DNA of 64,000 nt, from the NCBI GenBank assembly GCA_039803925.1, contig JBDRZL010000008.1:1-64000 (forward strand), read 5' to 3'. The stretch's first letter is position 1. Each line of letters opens with the position of its first letter. The position numbers were made by a program, and so were the translations under genes. Under the pieces are notes generated by a model. The model saw nothing but the letters and a program-made list of their open reading frames with translations, did no database searches and had not been told where the DNA came from. Origin of the DNA: a candidate division WOR-3 bacterium. GTDB taxonomy: Bacteria > Hydrothermota > Hydrothermia > Hydrothermales > JAJRUZ01. Of the stretch, positions 9,263-18,471 are shown piece by piece.

Positions 9263-10648
9263 TTATCGTAATAATATTGCAGCTACACTAAGATATGAGA
9301 AAGTCCCGAGAATATCTGCTATTGTTGTTACAAGAGGAGCACTGGCAGATGCCGGATCTTTCTTGAATTTAGTTAGGATAAAAGGTAAGGATAGCCCAAC
9401 TAAACTTCCAATCATAACATTTATAATTATAGCAAGAAAAATACAAAATGTTATTATTAAGGATTTGCTTCTCAATATTCCTATAAAGGAAATTCCTATA
9501 CCAAGAGTTATACCAAGTGAAGCTGATACTAAAATTTCCCTTAAAATTAAATAAACATAGTCTTTTATTTCTACATTTTTTAATGCCATTGCTCTTATTA
9601 CAAGAGTTGCAGACTGGGAACCAGCATTACCTGCAGTATCTATAATAACTGGTAAAAAAGTAACAAGAACAATATACTTTGCAATAGTTTCTGTGAAGTT
9701 ATTAATAATTCCACCTGTTATAAGATTTATAAAGAGTAAAAGTAAGAGCCAGCCAATTCTACTTTTATATAATTTAATTAGTGGAATTTCCTTTATTTTT
9801 GTTATTAATTCAGGTCCAATCAAATCAGGATGAATTGCCGAAATCTTTGCAATATCTTCTGTTTGCTCTTCTTCCATAACATCCATAATATCGTCCACAG
9901 TGACAATTCCCAAAAGGTGATTCTCATTATCAACAACAGGAAGAGAAATTAGGTTATATTTTTTCATAATTTCAACTGCTTTTTCCTGGTCCTCATAAGG
10001 ACTTATTGATATAAAGTTATAATCAAGTAATGATTCAATTTTATCATCAGGGTTTGCAAGTATAATTTTTCTTAAAGGTATATCATCAATTAAACGAAAA
10101 TTTTCATCAACGACATAGATCATATTTATTGTTTCTGCATCTACACCTTTTTTCCTTATGTGCTCTAATGACTTTCTTACTGAAAAATCCTTTCTTATTG
10201 CTACATAATCAGGGGTCATAAGTCTTCCAACACTTCCTTTAGGGTAACCTAAAAGTGTAAGTGTTTCCTTTCTTTCTTCTGGTGGTAAGAGATTAAGAAG
10301 TTTTCTTGTAAGAGAAGGTGAAACTTCTTCAAAAAGGGATGTTCTGTCATCAGGAGAGAGTTCTGATAAAATAATTTTTATCTCCTCATCTTTTAAACCC
10401 CTTATGATTTCCTCCTGAACTTTGCTATCGAATTCTGAAAAAACTTCTGTTTGCAAATCTTTTGGAAGCATTAAAAAGATAGATATTGCCTCTTCTTTTT
10501 TTAAATCTTCAAGTAGTTCTGCTATATCTGCTGGCTCAAAACTGCTTAAAGCTGTTTTTAATTCTCTATAATTTTTATTTTTTATAAGCTCTTCTATCTC
10601 AGGTTTTAGAAGTTCAGCAAGGGATATTGTTTTTCTTCTTTTTTCCAT
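9263..10648 (-). CDS. mgtE: Magnesium transporter MgtE
   Basis: MgtE is a Mg2+-gated Mg2+ channel of the inner membrane. The 461 residues show the family order: a helical N domain of about 125 residues with repeated LL-PEE units, two CBS domains (about 135-260; VVDNENHLLGIVTVDDIMD in the second) and five membrane spans from about 285. The pore motif GNAGSQS is present in the membrane part. The gene converges with smc 20 bases away. A short low-complexity AT-rich gap of 25 bases separates it from the M23 peptidase gene upstream. Confidence 0.95.
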   Translation of the reverse strand: MEKRRKTISLAELLKPEIEELIKNKNYRELKTALSSFEPADIAELLEDLKKEEAISIFLMLPKDLQTEVFSEFDSKVQEEIIRGLKDEEIKIILSELSPDDRTSLFEEVSPSLTRKLLNLLPPEERKETLTLLGYPKGSVGRLMTPDYVAIRKDFSVRKSLEHIRKKGVDAETINMIYVVDENFRLIDDIPLRKIILANPDDKIESLLDYNFISISPYEDQEKAVEIMKKYNLISLPVVDNENHLLGIVTVDDIMDVMEEEQTEDIAKISAIHPDLIGPELITKIKEIPLIKLYKSRIGWLLLLLFINLITGGIINNFTETIAKYIVLVTFLPVIIDTAGNAGSQSATLVIRAMALKNVEIKDYVYLILREILVSASLGITLGIGISFIGILRSKSLIITFCIFLAIIINVMIGSLVGLSLPFILTKFKKDPASASAPLVTTIADILGTFSYLSVAAILLR

Positions 10649-10673
10649 TGGTTTTTAATTATAAATAAAATTT

Positions 10674-12269
10674 TTAAATTTTGTAAATTATTTTTCCTTC
10701 AAATTTTGAAAAATTTCCGCTTCTGTCCTCTGCATATATTTCAAATTTGCTTTCCTTTTTATTTATTCTCCTTTTAATTACAACTTTTGCTTTTCCTGTT
10801 AAAGGGTTAAAACTTGTAGGTTCCCATTCACCATCAAGGTAAAACTCTATATTTTTTACTTTAAAATTGTCCTTTACCCAGAATTTAATTTCAAAATTGG
10901 AAGGATTGATATAGTAAATTTTATTTGCAATTATTTCGGGTTTTAAGGTGTCAATTCTCTTAAAAAATTTTCCCCAGGAATAGATTATAAAAACTGAGTC
11001 AGAGGAGAAAAAATCATATTTATTTTTAAATCCATTATTTACTAATATAACCTCTTTTTCCTTTTTGTTTTTTACCTTTATTTCGAGAGGATTTTTAAAA
11101 AGTATTTCTGCAGAGAATATAAAAAGGGTATCTTCTTTTTCTTTGAAAAATAATGGGTAAGGGAAAAATTGAGTTTCCTTATTTATTTTTATTTCATATT
11201 TTTTTAATTTAATATTGTAAGATTTTTCCGGTAAAGGAAAAACATATGATAAATCATTCAATTTTCCATAACTCCCAGGGGAAAGTATAATTTTTTTCTC
11301 AGTTGAGTCAATAAATACAATTCCGTCAAATACAAAATAGGTATTTTTTCCCCTTTTTAGATGTTTTGAGTTTTTCTTTTTTATCCAGAATATCAGGGAA
11401 TCTTTATTACCTTTAAAGTCATAAACAAGAATTTTAAGATTTGTTAATTCCTTTTTTAAACTTATAAAAGTATTCCCAGTCCATAAATTATTCTGTAAAT
11501 TAATAGGGTGAATATAACTTGATGAAAAGGAGTTATTACTACTTGTATAAAGCGCCCTTGCAATGAAGCTATTATCAAAATTTATGCTATCATATTTTAA
11601 ATCACATATAAGTGTATCTGAGAGATAAACTTTTAGTCCGTAAATAGCCATTCTGTCTGAATTTTCAGATTGTAAATCATAGGCAGATATCCAAAGGAAA
11701 AAGTCAGAGGTTATATAAAGTGTTTCGGGAAAGGGTTTTTTGAATTCATAGGGTGCAAAACTTCCAAAAAGTAAACTTTTACCTATAGGGTATATTTTTA
11801 TTTTATCAATAACTGGTTTTATTGTATCTTTGATATCAAAAAAATATAAAGGGTTTATAGGTTTATTAAAATTTCTTCTTGTTTCAAGGTGTATATGAGG
11901 TATAACTGTTCCACTGTTTCCTGAAAAAGCAAACCTCTCATTTTTTTCAATTTCTAATTCTATATAGAGGTCAATTTCATTTTTTTTGATTTTTTTCTTT
12001 TCAAAATATACTTTTTCTTCTATTTTTTCATCAAATTTATCTAAGTGTGCATAAACATATATTAAATTTTCATTATTCTGTATATAAATTGCTTTTCCGT
12101 AACCTTCCCATTTATCAACAATTCTAACAATTTTACCAGAAAAAGGAGAAAAAATGGGTATTCCATTTTTTTTATATGTGGAAATATCAATACCTGTATG
12201 AAATCTTATACCTCTGTTTTCAAGAAAAGATGATGTAAGTGTTTGGGTAAGAAGGAAAAGAAAAAGCAT
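10674..12269 (-). CDS. M23-family metallopeptidase (LytM-like), envelope protein
   Basis: The first 130 residues after a short hydrophobic N-terminus form a peptidase M23 domain: HTGID near residues 24-28 supplies the first zinc ligands and HIHLE near 122-126 the last, so the enzyme may be an active peptidoglycan hydrolase. The remaining ~400 residues are beta-rich with no family I recognise; they mention repeated Tyr/Lys strands like those of periplasmic domains. The protein is 531 residues, with the peptidase unusually placed at the N-terminus. It lies 14 bases after a small envelope protein gene and probably shares its transcript. Confidence 0.78.
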   Translation of the reverse strand: MLFLFLLTQTLTSSFLENRGIRFHTGIDISTYKKNGIPIFSPFSGKIVRIVDKWEGYGKAIYIQNNENLIYVYAHLDKFDEKIEEKVYFEKKKIKKNEIDLYIELEIEKNERFAFSGNSGTVIPHIHLETRRNFNKPINPLYFFDIKDTIKPVIDKIKIYPIGKSLLFGSFAPYEFKKPFPETLYITSDFFLWISAYDLQSENSDRMAIYGLKVYLSDTLICDLKYDSINFDNSFIARALYTSSNNSFSSSYIHPINLQNNLWTGNTFISLKKELTNLKILVYDFKGNKDSLIFWIKKKNSKHLKRGKNTYFVFDGIVFIDSTEKKIILSPGSYGKLNDLSYVFPLPEKSYNIKLKKYEIKINKETQFFPYPLFFKEKEDTLFIFSAEILFKNPLEIKVKNKKEKEVILVNNGFKNKYDFFSSDSVFIIYSWGKFFKRIDTLKPEIIANKIYYINPSNFEIKFWVKDNFKVKNIEFYLDGEWEPTSFNPLTGKAKVVIKRRINKKESKFEIYAEDRSGNFSKFEGKIIYKI

Positions 12270-12283
12270 TTATAAATTTTATC

Positions 12284-12880
12284 TTATTTCTTAAGACCTA
12301 TTCCAATGTAGAATCCATCGTAAAAATTATTAGGACCACCTATATATTTAGAATAACCGGCTGAAATTGTTTTATTTTTACTTAAATTTAAATTTATTGA
12401 AAAGGTGTTTATTTGAGGATAAAGATAGGTATAAGAAAGTGTCAATAATTCGGGATTATAAATTCCAAGCAAAACTCCTACTTTAAACATATTTGGAAAA
12501 CTTAAACCACCTTTTAAACTTAAAATAAACATATCTGAAGGCATAGATAATTTTAAAAATAAATCTCCGTAACCCCAGAGACCTGCTTGAGATTTTTCTC
12601 CTTCTACTTGCATGCTGTAAATTGCAAATGAATTCTCTACACCTGTTGCAATATTTTTTGTAAATCCATAATAGGCACCACCTGTTAGCTGCAAACCGAG
12701 TGCTTTATAATCTTTACTACTTGTATAACCGCATCCACTCTCTGTGTATCTTCCCTTCATATAATATCCATTGGCTCCGAAGTAGAAATTTCCTCCCTTT
12801 TCAATCGCTGCCTTGTCATAATTGACAGGCATTACACAGTAATAAATTAAAAAGGGTAAAGAAATTATTAATTTTTTCAT
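12284..12880 (-). CDS. Small exported beta-rich envelope protein
   Basis: The 198-residue protein has a basic, hydrophobic N-terminal signal (MKKLIISLPFLIYYC). The cysteine at residue 15 lacks a proper lipobox because the preceding residues are Tyr-Tyr. The rest alternates Gly and aromatic residues in strand-like stretches, such as NFYFGANGYYMKG and FYDGFYIGIGLKK, suggesting a small outer-membrane barrel. I do not recognise a family. It is the first gene of a two-gene unit with the M23 peptidase and is divergent from the broken radical SAM gene. Confidence 0.55.
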   Translation of the reverse strand: MKKLIISLPFLIYYCVMPVNYDKAAIEKGGNFYFGANGYYMKGRYTESGCGYTSSKDYKALGLQLTGGAYYGFTKNIATGVENSFAIYSMQVEGEKSQAGLWGYGDLFLKLSMPSDMFILSLKGGLSFPNMFKVGVLLGIYNPELLTLSYTYLYPQINTFSINLNLSKNKTISAGYSKYIGGPNNFYDGFYIGIGLKK

Positions 12881-12941
12881 AATTTATTATAATAAAAGTT
12901 ACAGATTGTTTTCAAATTTAAAAATAGATTAAATTTATATT

Positions 12942-13630
12942 ATGATTTTAAAAGAAATAAAGGTAAAAAGTATTTTATCAAAATCAAAAGTTTACGAATA
13001 TACTATAAATCCTTATGTCGGCTGTCAATTTGGGATGTATTTACTGTTATGCTCAATTTATGAAAAAGTATACTGGTCATAATGAAAAATGGGGAGATTT
13101 TGTGGATATTAAAATTAATTCAGCAATATTACTTGAAAAAGAAATTAAAAAGAAGAAAAGAGGAGTTGTTTGGATAAGTGGTGTTTGTGATCCTTATCAA
13201 CCAGTGGAAAAGAAATATGGCTTAATAAGAAGGATTCTTGAAATTCTCTCTAAAGAAAATTGGAGTGTTATAGTGCAGACAAAGTCTCCTCTTGTTTTAA
13301 GGGATTAGGTTTTTCAATTGGAACAGCAGATGAAAATATAAGAAAAATCTTTGAACCCAGGACAGTGAGCATAGAAAAAAGAATTGAAGCTTTAAAAAGA
13401 TTGAAAGAGGAAGGTTTAAGGACTTATTGTATGGTAGCGCCTCTTTTACCTTTTGCTTTTGACCTTCATCAAAAACTTAAAGGTTCTGTTGATTATGTAA
13501 TAATAGATAAGATGAATTATCATTATGCGGATCATATTTATAAAAAGTATGGGTTAAAAAAAATGTTAATATAAATTTACTTATTGATTTATTTAAGAAG
13601 GAAAAAATTAACACCTATCTTGTTAAATAG
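12942..13630 (+). pseudogene. Decayed SPL-family radical SAM protein gene
   Basis: Read across frames, this encodes a radical SAM protein of the SplB/Rv2578c type: an ATG at 12942 gives MILKEIKVKSILSKSKV, then NPYVGCQFG, then CIYCYAQFM. Together these restore the CX3CX2C iron-sulfur motif. One extra base near 13032-13035 separates the first two cysteines from the rest. Near 13300-13310 a second frame change occurs and about a dozen expected residues between SPLVLRD and GFSIGTADENI are missing. At 13556-13563 the frame shifts again in a run of eight A; restoring one A extends the protein to a stop at 13628-13630. Three lesions mean the gene is dead unless the assembly is faulty. Confidence 0.8.
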
Positions 13631-13741
13631 TTATTTTTTGAAATTTTTTAATTTTCCATCAAGGTTTAAAAGTAAAGAATTTTCTGCTTTTTTTTGATTC
13701 ATGTAATTTCTCTGGGTATATTTTTTATTTTATAAACTATT

Positions 13742-13799
13742 TTGGATTTAATGGATAAAAATCTTTATAATTAAAATTATTTAAAAACTGAAAGGAGGG
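13742..13799 (+). promoter_or_regulatory. Candidate promoter and ribosome site of the sucD operon
   Basis: TTGGAT at 13742-13747 and TATAAT at 13766-13771 are separated by 18 bases. A strong Shine-Dalgarno sequence, AAGGAGGG, ends at 13799, seven bases before the sucD ATG. The rest of the 175-base gap after the radical SAM pseudogene holds nothing else that I can recognise. Confidence 0.5.
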
Positions 13800-13805
13800 A
13801 AATAA

Positions 13806-14681
13806 ATGGCAATACTTTTATCAAAAGAAACAAGAGTTATTGTTCAGGGAATAACAGGTCGTGATGGCTCATTTCATGCTATAAAAATGAAGGAGTATGG
13901 AACAAATGTTGTTGGGGGAGTTACCCCTGGTAAAGGTGGACAAAAGGTTGATAATATACCTGTTTTTGATAGTGTATTTGAAGCTGTTAAAAAAGAAAGT
14001 GCAAATACATCAATAATTTTTGTTCCTGCGCAGTTTGCAAAGGATGCAATGTATGAAGCAATAGATGCTGGAATAAAACTTATTGTTACCATAACTGAGG
14101 GGATTCCGGCTCAGGATATGGCTGAAATTCTTGATTACATAAGGGGTATGGATGTAAGGATAATAGGTCCTAATTGCCCTGGAATTATTGCTCCTAATAT
14201 AGCAAAGGTTGGTATAATGCCAGGTCATATTTTTAAGAAGGGAAATATAGGTGTTGTTTCAAGAAGTGGGACATTAACTTATGAAGTTGTGTATCATTTA
14301 ACAAATAATGGTTTAGGACAATCCACAGCTGTGGGAATTGGTGGAGATCCAATAATAGGGACAAGATTTATAGATGTTCTTGATTTATTTGAAAAAGACC
14401 CTGAAACAGAGGGAATTGTTCTGATTGGTGAAATTGGAGGAACAGATGAAGAGGATGCTGCAGAATTTATTAAAAATCATGTATCAAAACCTGTTGTTGC
14501 TTTTATAGCAGGAAGAACAGCCCCACCTGAGAAAAGGATGGGTCATGCAGGTGCTATTATTGAAGGAGGAAAAGGAACAGCTGAAAGTAAAATTAAAGCC
14601 TTGGAAGAAGCAAAGGTAAAAGTTGCCAGTTTGCCTTCAGAAGTTGTCCTTTTAATGAAAGAATCCCTTTTAAAAGGATGA
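13806..14681 (+). CDS. sucD: Succinyl-CoA ligase, alpha subunit
   Basis: SucD is the CoA-binding and phosphohistidine subunit that converts succinyl-CoA to succinate with nucleotide triphosphate formation. The 291 residues have the CoA-binding N-terminus ([12 protein letters not shown] near 12-23), IGPNCPG (about 119-125) and the active-site [18 protein letters not shown] block (about 241-258) with the phosphorylated histidine. The beta subunit gene sucC, normally adjacent, is not in the window. The gene heads an operon that also contains isocitrate dehydrogenase, which fits a TCA-cycle role. Its stop overlaps the next start by ATGA. Confidence 0.95.
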   Translation: MAILLSKETRVIVQGITGRDGSFHAIKMKEYGTNVVGGVTPGKGGQKVDNIPVFDSVFEAVKKESANTSIIFVPAQFAKDAMYEAIDAGIKLIVTITEGIPAQDMAEILDYIRGMDVRIIGPNCPGIIAPNIAKVGIMPGHIFKKGNIGVVSRSGTLTYEVVYHLTNNGLGQSTAVGIGGDPIIGTRFIDVLDLFEKDPETEGIVLIGEIGGTDEEDAAEFIKNHVSKPVVAFIAGRTAPPEKRMGHAGAIIEGGKGTAESKIKALEEAKVKVASLPSEVVLLMKESLLKG

Positions 14682-15244
14682 ATTTTTTTTCTTTTTTAAT
14701 TTTTCTTTTGCCTTGGGAAGAAATAAATAAATTTTATTTAAACAATGTTAATACCTTATATGCCGAGTTTGATGAGATTTTAATTTCTGATGGAGAAAGG
14801 ACAGAATACAAGGGAAAATTATGGGCAGATAGAAAAGGATACTTAAAATTTTTAATAACAGAGCCTGATTCCGAGCTTTTATTTGTCCGTAAGGATAAAG
14901 TTTTTCTATATGATTTTGATGATAAAAAGGAAACAGAAATCTTTTCTTCTCCTTACTTACCAGATTTTTTCCTTTTTAATTTTGAAAATTTATATTTTTT
15001 AAAAGAAGAAAAAAATAGGAGAGATACTGTTATCTATGTTTTTGAAAGAAAAGATACGAATTATGTTTATGATTTAATAAAGTTATTTTTGCCTTCAGAT
15101 GATAAAAAACCCTACAAATTGAATATAATTTCTTCATCACTTTCAGTAGAATATGTGATAGTTTTTAAAAAGTTTATTATAAATCCAATTTTAAGTGAAG
15201 AGATTTTTCAAAAGGTTCAATCCCTGAAAAAAGAGAAAAAATAA
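14678..15244 (+). CDS. LolA-like outer-membrane lipoprotein carrier protein
   Basis: The 188-residue protein has a hydrophobic N-terminal signal ([13 protein letters not shown]) followed by the LolA-type sequence of long antiparallel strands. These include [33 protein letters not shown] and the aspartate-rich turn [13 protein letters not shown]. LolA carries lipoproteins through the periplasm to LolB. It is translationally coupled to sucD by an ATGA overlap, an odd partner, so the pairing may reflect only operon packing. Similarity is at the fold level, so the name is kept generic. Confidence 0.65.
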   Translation: MNFFSFLIFLLPWEEINKFYLNNVNTLYAEFDEILISDGERTEYKGKLWADRKGYLKFLITEPDSELLFVRKDKVFLYDFDDKKETEIFSSPYLPDFFLFNFENLYFLKEEKNRRDTVIYVFERKDTNYVYDLIKLFLPSDDKKPYKLNIISSSLSVEYVIVFKKFIINPILSEEIFQKVQSLKKEKK

Positions 15245-15245
15245 A

Positions 15246-16445
15246 ATGGAAAATGAAATTAAAAAAGCGCAGGAAAAATTTGAAGAAATTTTGAGAAAAC
15301 AAATTGAAAGAGTCCAAAGAATTAAAACCGGGGAAGACTGGATTGATTATTCAAAATTAAAACCAATTATAATTGGGATTGCAGGGGGAGATGGAATAGG
15401 TCCTTTTATAACTGATGAGGCTTTCAGAGTGCTTAAATTTTTATTAAGTGAGGAAGAAAAAGAAGGTAAAATAGAATTTAAAAAAATTGAAGGACTTACA
15501 ATAGAGGAAAGGGCAAAAGTTAATAAGGCAGTACCTCCTTATGTTCTTGATGAAATAAAAAAATGTCATGTTCTTCTTAAAGGACCTACTACTACACCAA
15601 AAGCAGGGGACCCCTGGCCAAACATTGAAAGTGCAAATGTGGCATTAAGAAAAGAACTTGATCTATTTGCGAATATAAGACCAGTTAGGGTTCCTTCTGA
15701 GGGTATTGACTGGATATTTTTCAGGGAAAATACCGAGGATCTTTATGCTGTCGGAAGTGAAGGAATAGATGTAACAGAGGATTTATCTGTTGATTTCAAG
15801 GTTATAACTACACCTGGAAGTGAAAGGATTATAAAACTTGCTTTTGAATATGCAAAGAAAAATGGAAAGAAAAGGGTAACAGCAGTTACAAAGGCTAATG
15901 TTATAAAAAAGACAGATGGAAGGTTTTTGAAGGTTTTTTATGAAATAGCAAAGGAATACCCTGAAATAGAGGCAGATGACTGGTTTATTGATATCATGAC
16001 TGCCAAATTAATTGATAAAAAAAGAAGGACTGAATTCCAGGTTCTTGTTATGCCAAATCTATATGGTGACATATTAACAGATGAGGCTGCTGAATTTCAG
16101 GGTGGTGTTGGAACTGCTGGAAGTGCCAATGTTGGAAAAAGATATGCTATGTTTGAAGCAATACATGGTTCTGCTCCAAGAATGGTAGAGGAGGGTAGAG
16201 CCCGTTATGCTGATCCTTCAAGCATTATGAGAGCTTCAGCAATGCTTTTGAGGCATATTGGTTATAAGGAAAAGGGTGATTTACTTGATATGGCTCTTGA
16301 TATATGCGGACAGTATGAAAAAAAAGTGTTAATAACAGGAAGATCAACAGGTGCCACAGGTTCTGAGTTTACAGACTATGTAATTGATACTCTTAAAAGG
16401 AGAGATTTAAAAGAATACTGGCTTTCTTTTCAGAGCCATATTTGA
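15246..16445 (+). CDS. icd: Isocitrate dehydrogenase (isocitrate/isopropylmalate family)
   Basis: The 399-residue enzyme carries the beta-decarboxylating dehydrogenase fold. Visible blocks are GGDGIGPFITDEA (about 44-56), GPTTTPKAGDPW (about 115-126), ESANVALRKELDLFANIRP (about 130-148), MPNLYGDILTDEAAE (about 276-290) and HGSAPRM (about 317-323). The S-x-N-x-x-L-R pattern resembles isocitrate rather than isopropylmalate enzymes. Where E. coli IDH has KY for NADP, this protein has RM, so cofactor choice is unclear. Oxidative decarboxylation of isocitrate gives 2-oxoglutarate. Its place in one operon with sucD supports the TCA assignment. Confidence 0.85.
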   Translation: MENEIKKAQEKFEEILRKQIERVQRIKTGEDWIDYSKLKPIIIGIAGGDGIGPFITDEAFRVLKFLLSEEEKEGKIEFKKIEGLTIEERAKVNKAVPPYVLDEIKKCHVLLKGPTTTPKAGDPWPNIESANVALRKELDLFANIRPVRVPSEGIDWIFFRENTEDLYAVGSEGIDVTEDLSVDFKVITTPGSERIIKLAFEYAKKNGKKRVTAVTKANVIKKTDGRFLKVFYEIAKEYPEIEADDWFIDIMTAKLIDKKRRTEFQVLVMPNLYGDILTDEAAEFQGGVGTAGSANVGKRYAMFEAIHGSAPRMVEEGRARYADPSSIMRASAMLLRHIGYKEKGDLLDMALDICGQYEKKVLITGRSTGATGSEFTDYVIDTLKRRDLKEYWLSFQSHI

Positions 16446-17206
16446 TTATTGACTTTAAAGCAGTAAAGCCTTTTTCAAAGATAGCCCGGTTTTACGATGA
16501 ACTTATGGAATATGTTTCTTATAAAAGCTGGGTTGATTATTCCCTTTCCTTTCTTGATATTTTTAATGTTAAAAAAAGAAGATTTCTTGATCTTGCATGT
16601 GGCACATTAACTCCAACTATTTATCTTTCTGAGTTTTGTGAAAATATTGTCGGTCTTGATAGGTCAATTCAAATGCTTGAAGTTGGAAAAGCTAAAATTC
16701 AGAAATTAAAAAATAAAAAAATTAAGCTTATTGTTTCAGATTTAAGAAATTTTCATTTCAAGAAAAATTTTGATGCCATTTTCTGTTTTTTTGATAGTAT
16801 GAATTACTTGCTTTCTGAAGAAAATCTTTTCAATTGTTTTAAATGTGCTTACGAAAATCTTGAAAGAGGTGGTGTTTTTATATTTGATATGAATACCATT
16901 TTTGCTTTAAAAGAAATATGGGATTCAAGAATCGAAGTAAAGGTTCATAAAAATTTTACTTCAATATGGAAAAATGAGTGGATTGAGGAGGAAAAAATTT
17001 CTAAACTTGAAATACAAATTGAATGGGAAGAAAACGGTGAAAAAAAATCTGTTAAAGAATTTCACTTTGAAAAAGGTTATAAAGTAGAAGAAATTATAAA
17101 TATTCTAAAAAAAGCTGGATTCAGAATAGCTAATGTATATGAACATTTGAAGTATAGTGAACCAAATTCTTATACTACAAGAGTGCAATATGTATCAATA
17201 AAATGA
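16442..17206 (+). CDS. Class I SAM-dependent methyltransferase
   Basis: The 254-residue protein has a methyltransferase core: motif I FLDLACGTLTPTIYL (about 49-63), an acidic VGLDRSIQMLE (about 71-81) that would bind the SAM ribose, and FDAIFCFFDSMNYLLSEE (about 106-123). The usual glycine after CGT is leucine. The likely start is a TTG at 16442 that overlaps the icd stop. Substrate unknown; relatives are often annotated as type 11/25 methyltransferases. It is followed by the endonuclease Q gene with an ATGA overlap. Confidence 0.78.
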   Translation: MIIDFKAVKPFSKIARFYDELMEYVSYKSWVDYSLSFLDIFNVKKRRFLDLACGTLTPTIYLSEFCENIVGLDRSIQMLEVGKAKIQKLKNKKIKLIVSDLRNFHFKKNFDAIFCFFDSMNYLLSEENLFNCFKCAYENLERGGVFIFDMNTIFALKEIWDSRIEVKVHKNFTSIWKNEWIEEEKISKLEIQIEWEENGEKKSVKEFHFEKGYKVEEIINILKKAGFRIANVYEHLKYSEPNSYTTRVQYVSIK

Positions 17207-18468
17207 AATGCTTTATTACGGATATTCATGTTCATTCCCCTTACTCAAGAGCGACAAGCTCAAATATGAGACCTGATATTCTTTCTAAATATGCAAAACT
17301 TAAGGGGATTAACTTATTAGGAACAGGTGACATCCTGCATCCTGAATACAGAAGAGAACTTAAAAAAATTTTAAAAGAAAGAGGAGATGGATATTTTGAG
17401 GTGAATGAAGTTTTATTCATATTGACTACAGAAATAAGTCTTGTATTTTTGAAAGAAGGGAAAGTGAGGAAAATTCATATTGTTTTAACCTTTCCCGATT
17501 TTATAACAGTGGAAAAACTTGAAAAGAAATTATCCCTTTATGGTTCTCTCACTTCTGATGGAAGACCCACTCTATCCCTTGATACTGTTAGATTTATAGA
17601 AATTATAAGGGAAATTTCAAAGGATATAATGATTATTCCTGCTCATATATGGACACCCTGGTTTTCCCTTTTTGGTTCCAATTCAGGTTTTGATTCACTT
17701 GAAGAGGCTTTTGAAAATTATATATCAGAAATTACTGCTTTAGAAACAGGTCTTTCATCTGATCCTGAAATGAACTGGATGCTTTCATCCCTTGATAAAT
17801 TTTCTCTTGTTTCCAATTCAGATTCCCATTCACCTGATAGAATAGGTAGGGAAGCTAATGTTTTTAAAGGTTATCTTTCCTATAAAGAATTAAAGGAGGT
17901 TTTGGAAAAAAAAGATAAAGAAAAATTTTTATTTACTATTGAATTTTTTCCTGAAGAGGGTAAGTATCATTATGATGGACACAGAAATTGTGGAATCTCA
18001 CTCCATCCAGAGGAATCCAAAAAATTGAATTATATTTGTCCAAAATGTGGAAGATTATTAACTGTAGGTGTGCTTTCAAGAGTTTATAAGCTTGCTGATA
18101 GAGAAATGGGTTATAAGCCCTCAGACTATATACCATATAAAAATCTTGTTCCCTTAAAGGAAATAATATCGCAAGCAATAGGAAAAAGTGAAAATACAAA
18201 AGAAACAGAAAAAATATGGGAAATTCTAATAAAAAAATTTGAAAATGAAATTAATGTTTTAATGGATGTTTCTTATGAAGAAATTTCCAAAACAGTGGAT
18301 TCAAGAATTGCTTTAGGTATTAAAAATATGCGAGAAGGAAAGGTTAAGAAAATTCCGGGTTATGATGGTGTTTATGGAATCATAAAAGTTTATGAGGATA
18401 TTGAAGTAAAAATTGTAGAAAGGGATGAGGATAATGAAGAAAGAGAGCCCCAAATGTCTCTGTTTTAG
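17203..18468 (+). CDS. Endonuclease Q-like PHP nuclease
   Basis: EndoQ cuts DNA 5' of deaminated bases (uracil, hypoxanthine) and abasic sites. The 421 residues match its length. The PHP domain shows TDIHVHSPYSRATS (about 6-19), GTGDILHPEY, TEIS, PAHIWTPWFS and SDSHSPDRIG, which supply the metal ligands. A zinc site follows in the C-terminal part (HRNCGISL and CPKCGRLL, about 262-289), as in archaeal EndoQ. The last residues, EPQMSLF, match a bacterial sliding-clamp binding pentapeptide of the QLSLF type. The gene is coupled by overlap to a methyltransferase and followed after three bases by hutH. Confidence 0.85.
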   Translation: MKCFITDIHVHSPYSRATSSNMRPDILSKYAKLKGINLLGTGDILHPEYRRELKKILKERGDGYFEVNEVLFILTTEISLVFLKEGKVRKIHIVLTFPDFITVEKLEKKLSLYGSLTSDGRPTLSLDTVRFIEIIREISKDIMIIPAHIWTPWFSLFGSNSGFDSLEEAFENYISEITALETGLSSDPEMNWMLSSLDKFSLVSNSDSHSPDRIGREANVFKGYLSYKELKEVLEKKDKEKFLFTIEFFPEEGKYHYDGHRNCGISLHPEESKKLNYICPKCGRLLTVGVLSRVYKLADREMGYKPSDYIPYKNLVPLKEIISQAIGKSENTKETEKIWEILIKKFENEINVLMDVSYEEISKTVDSRIALGIKNMREGKVKKIPGYDGVYGIIKVYEDIEVKIVERDEDNEEREPQMSLF

Positions 18469-18471
18469 AAT

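Noticed and set aside
12835-12880. Lipoprotein signal in the 198-residue envelope protein
   Set aside because: The cysteine is preceded by Tyr-Tyr, which does not fit a lipobox.
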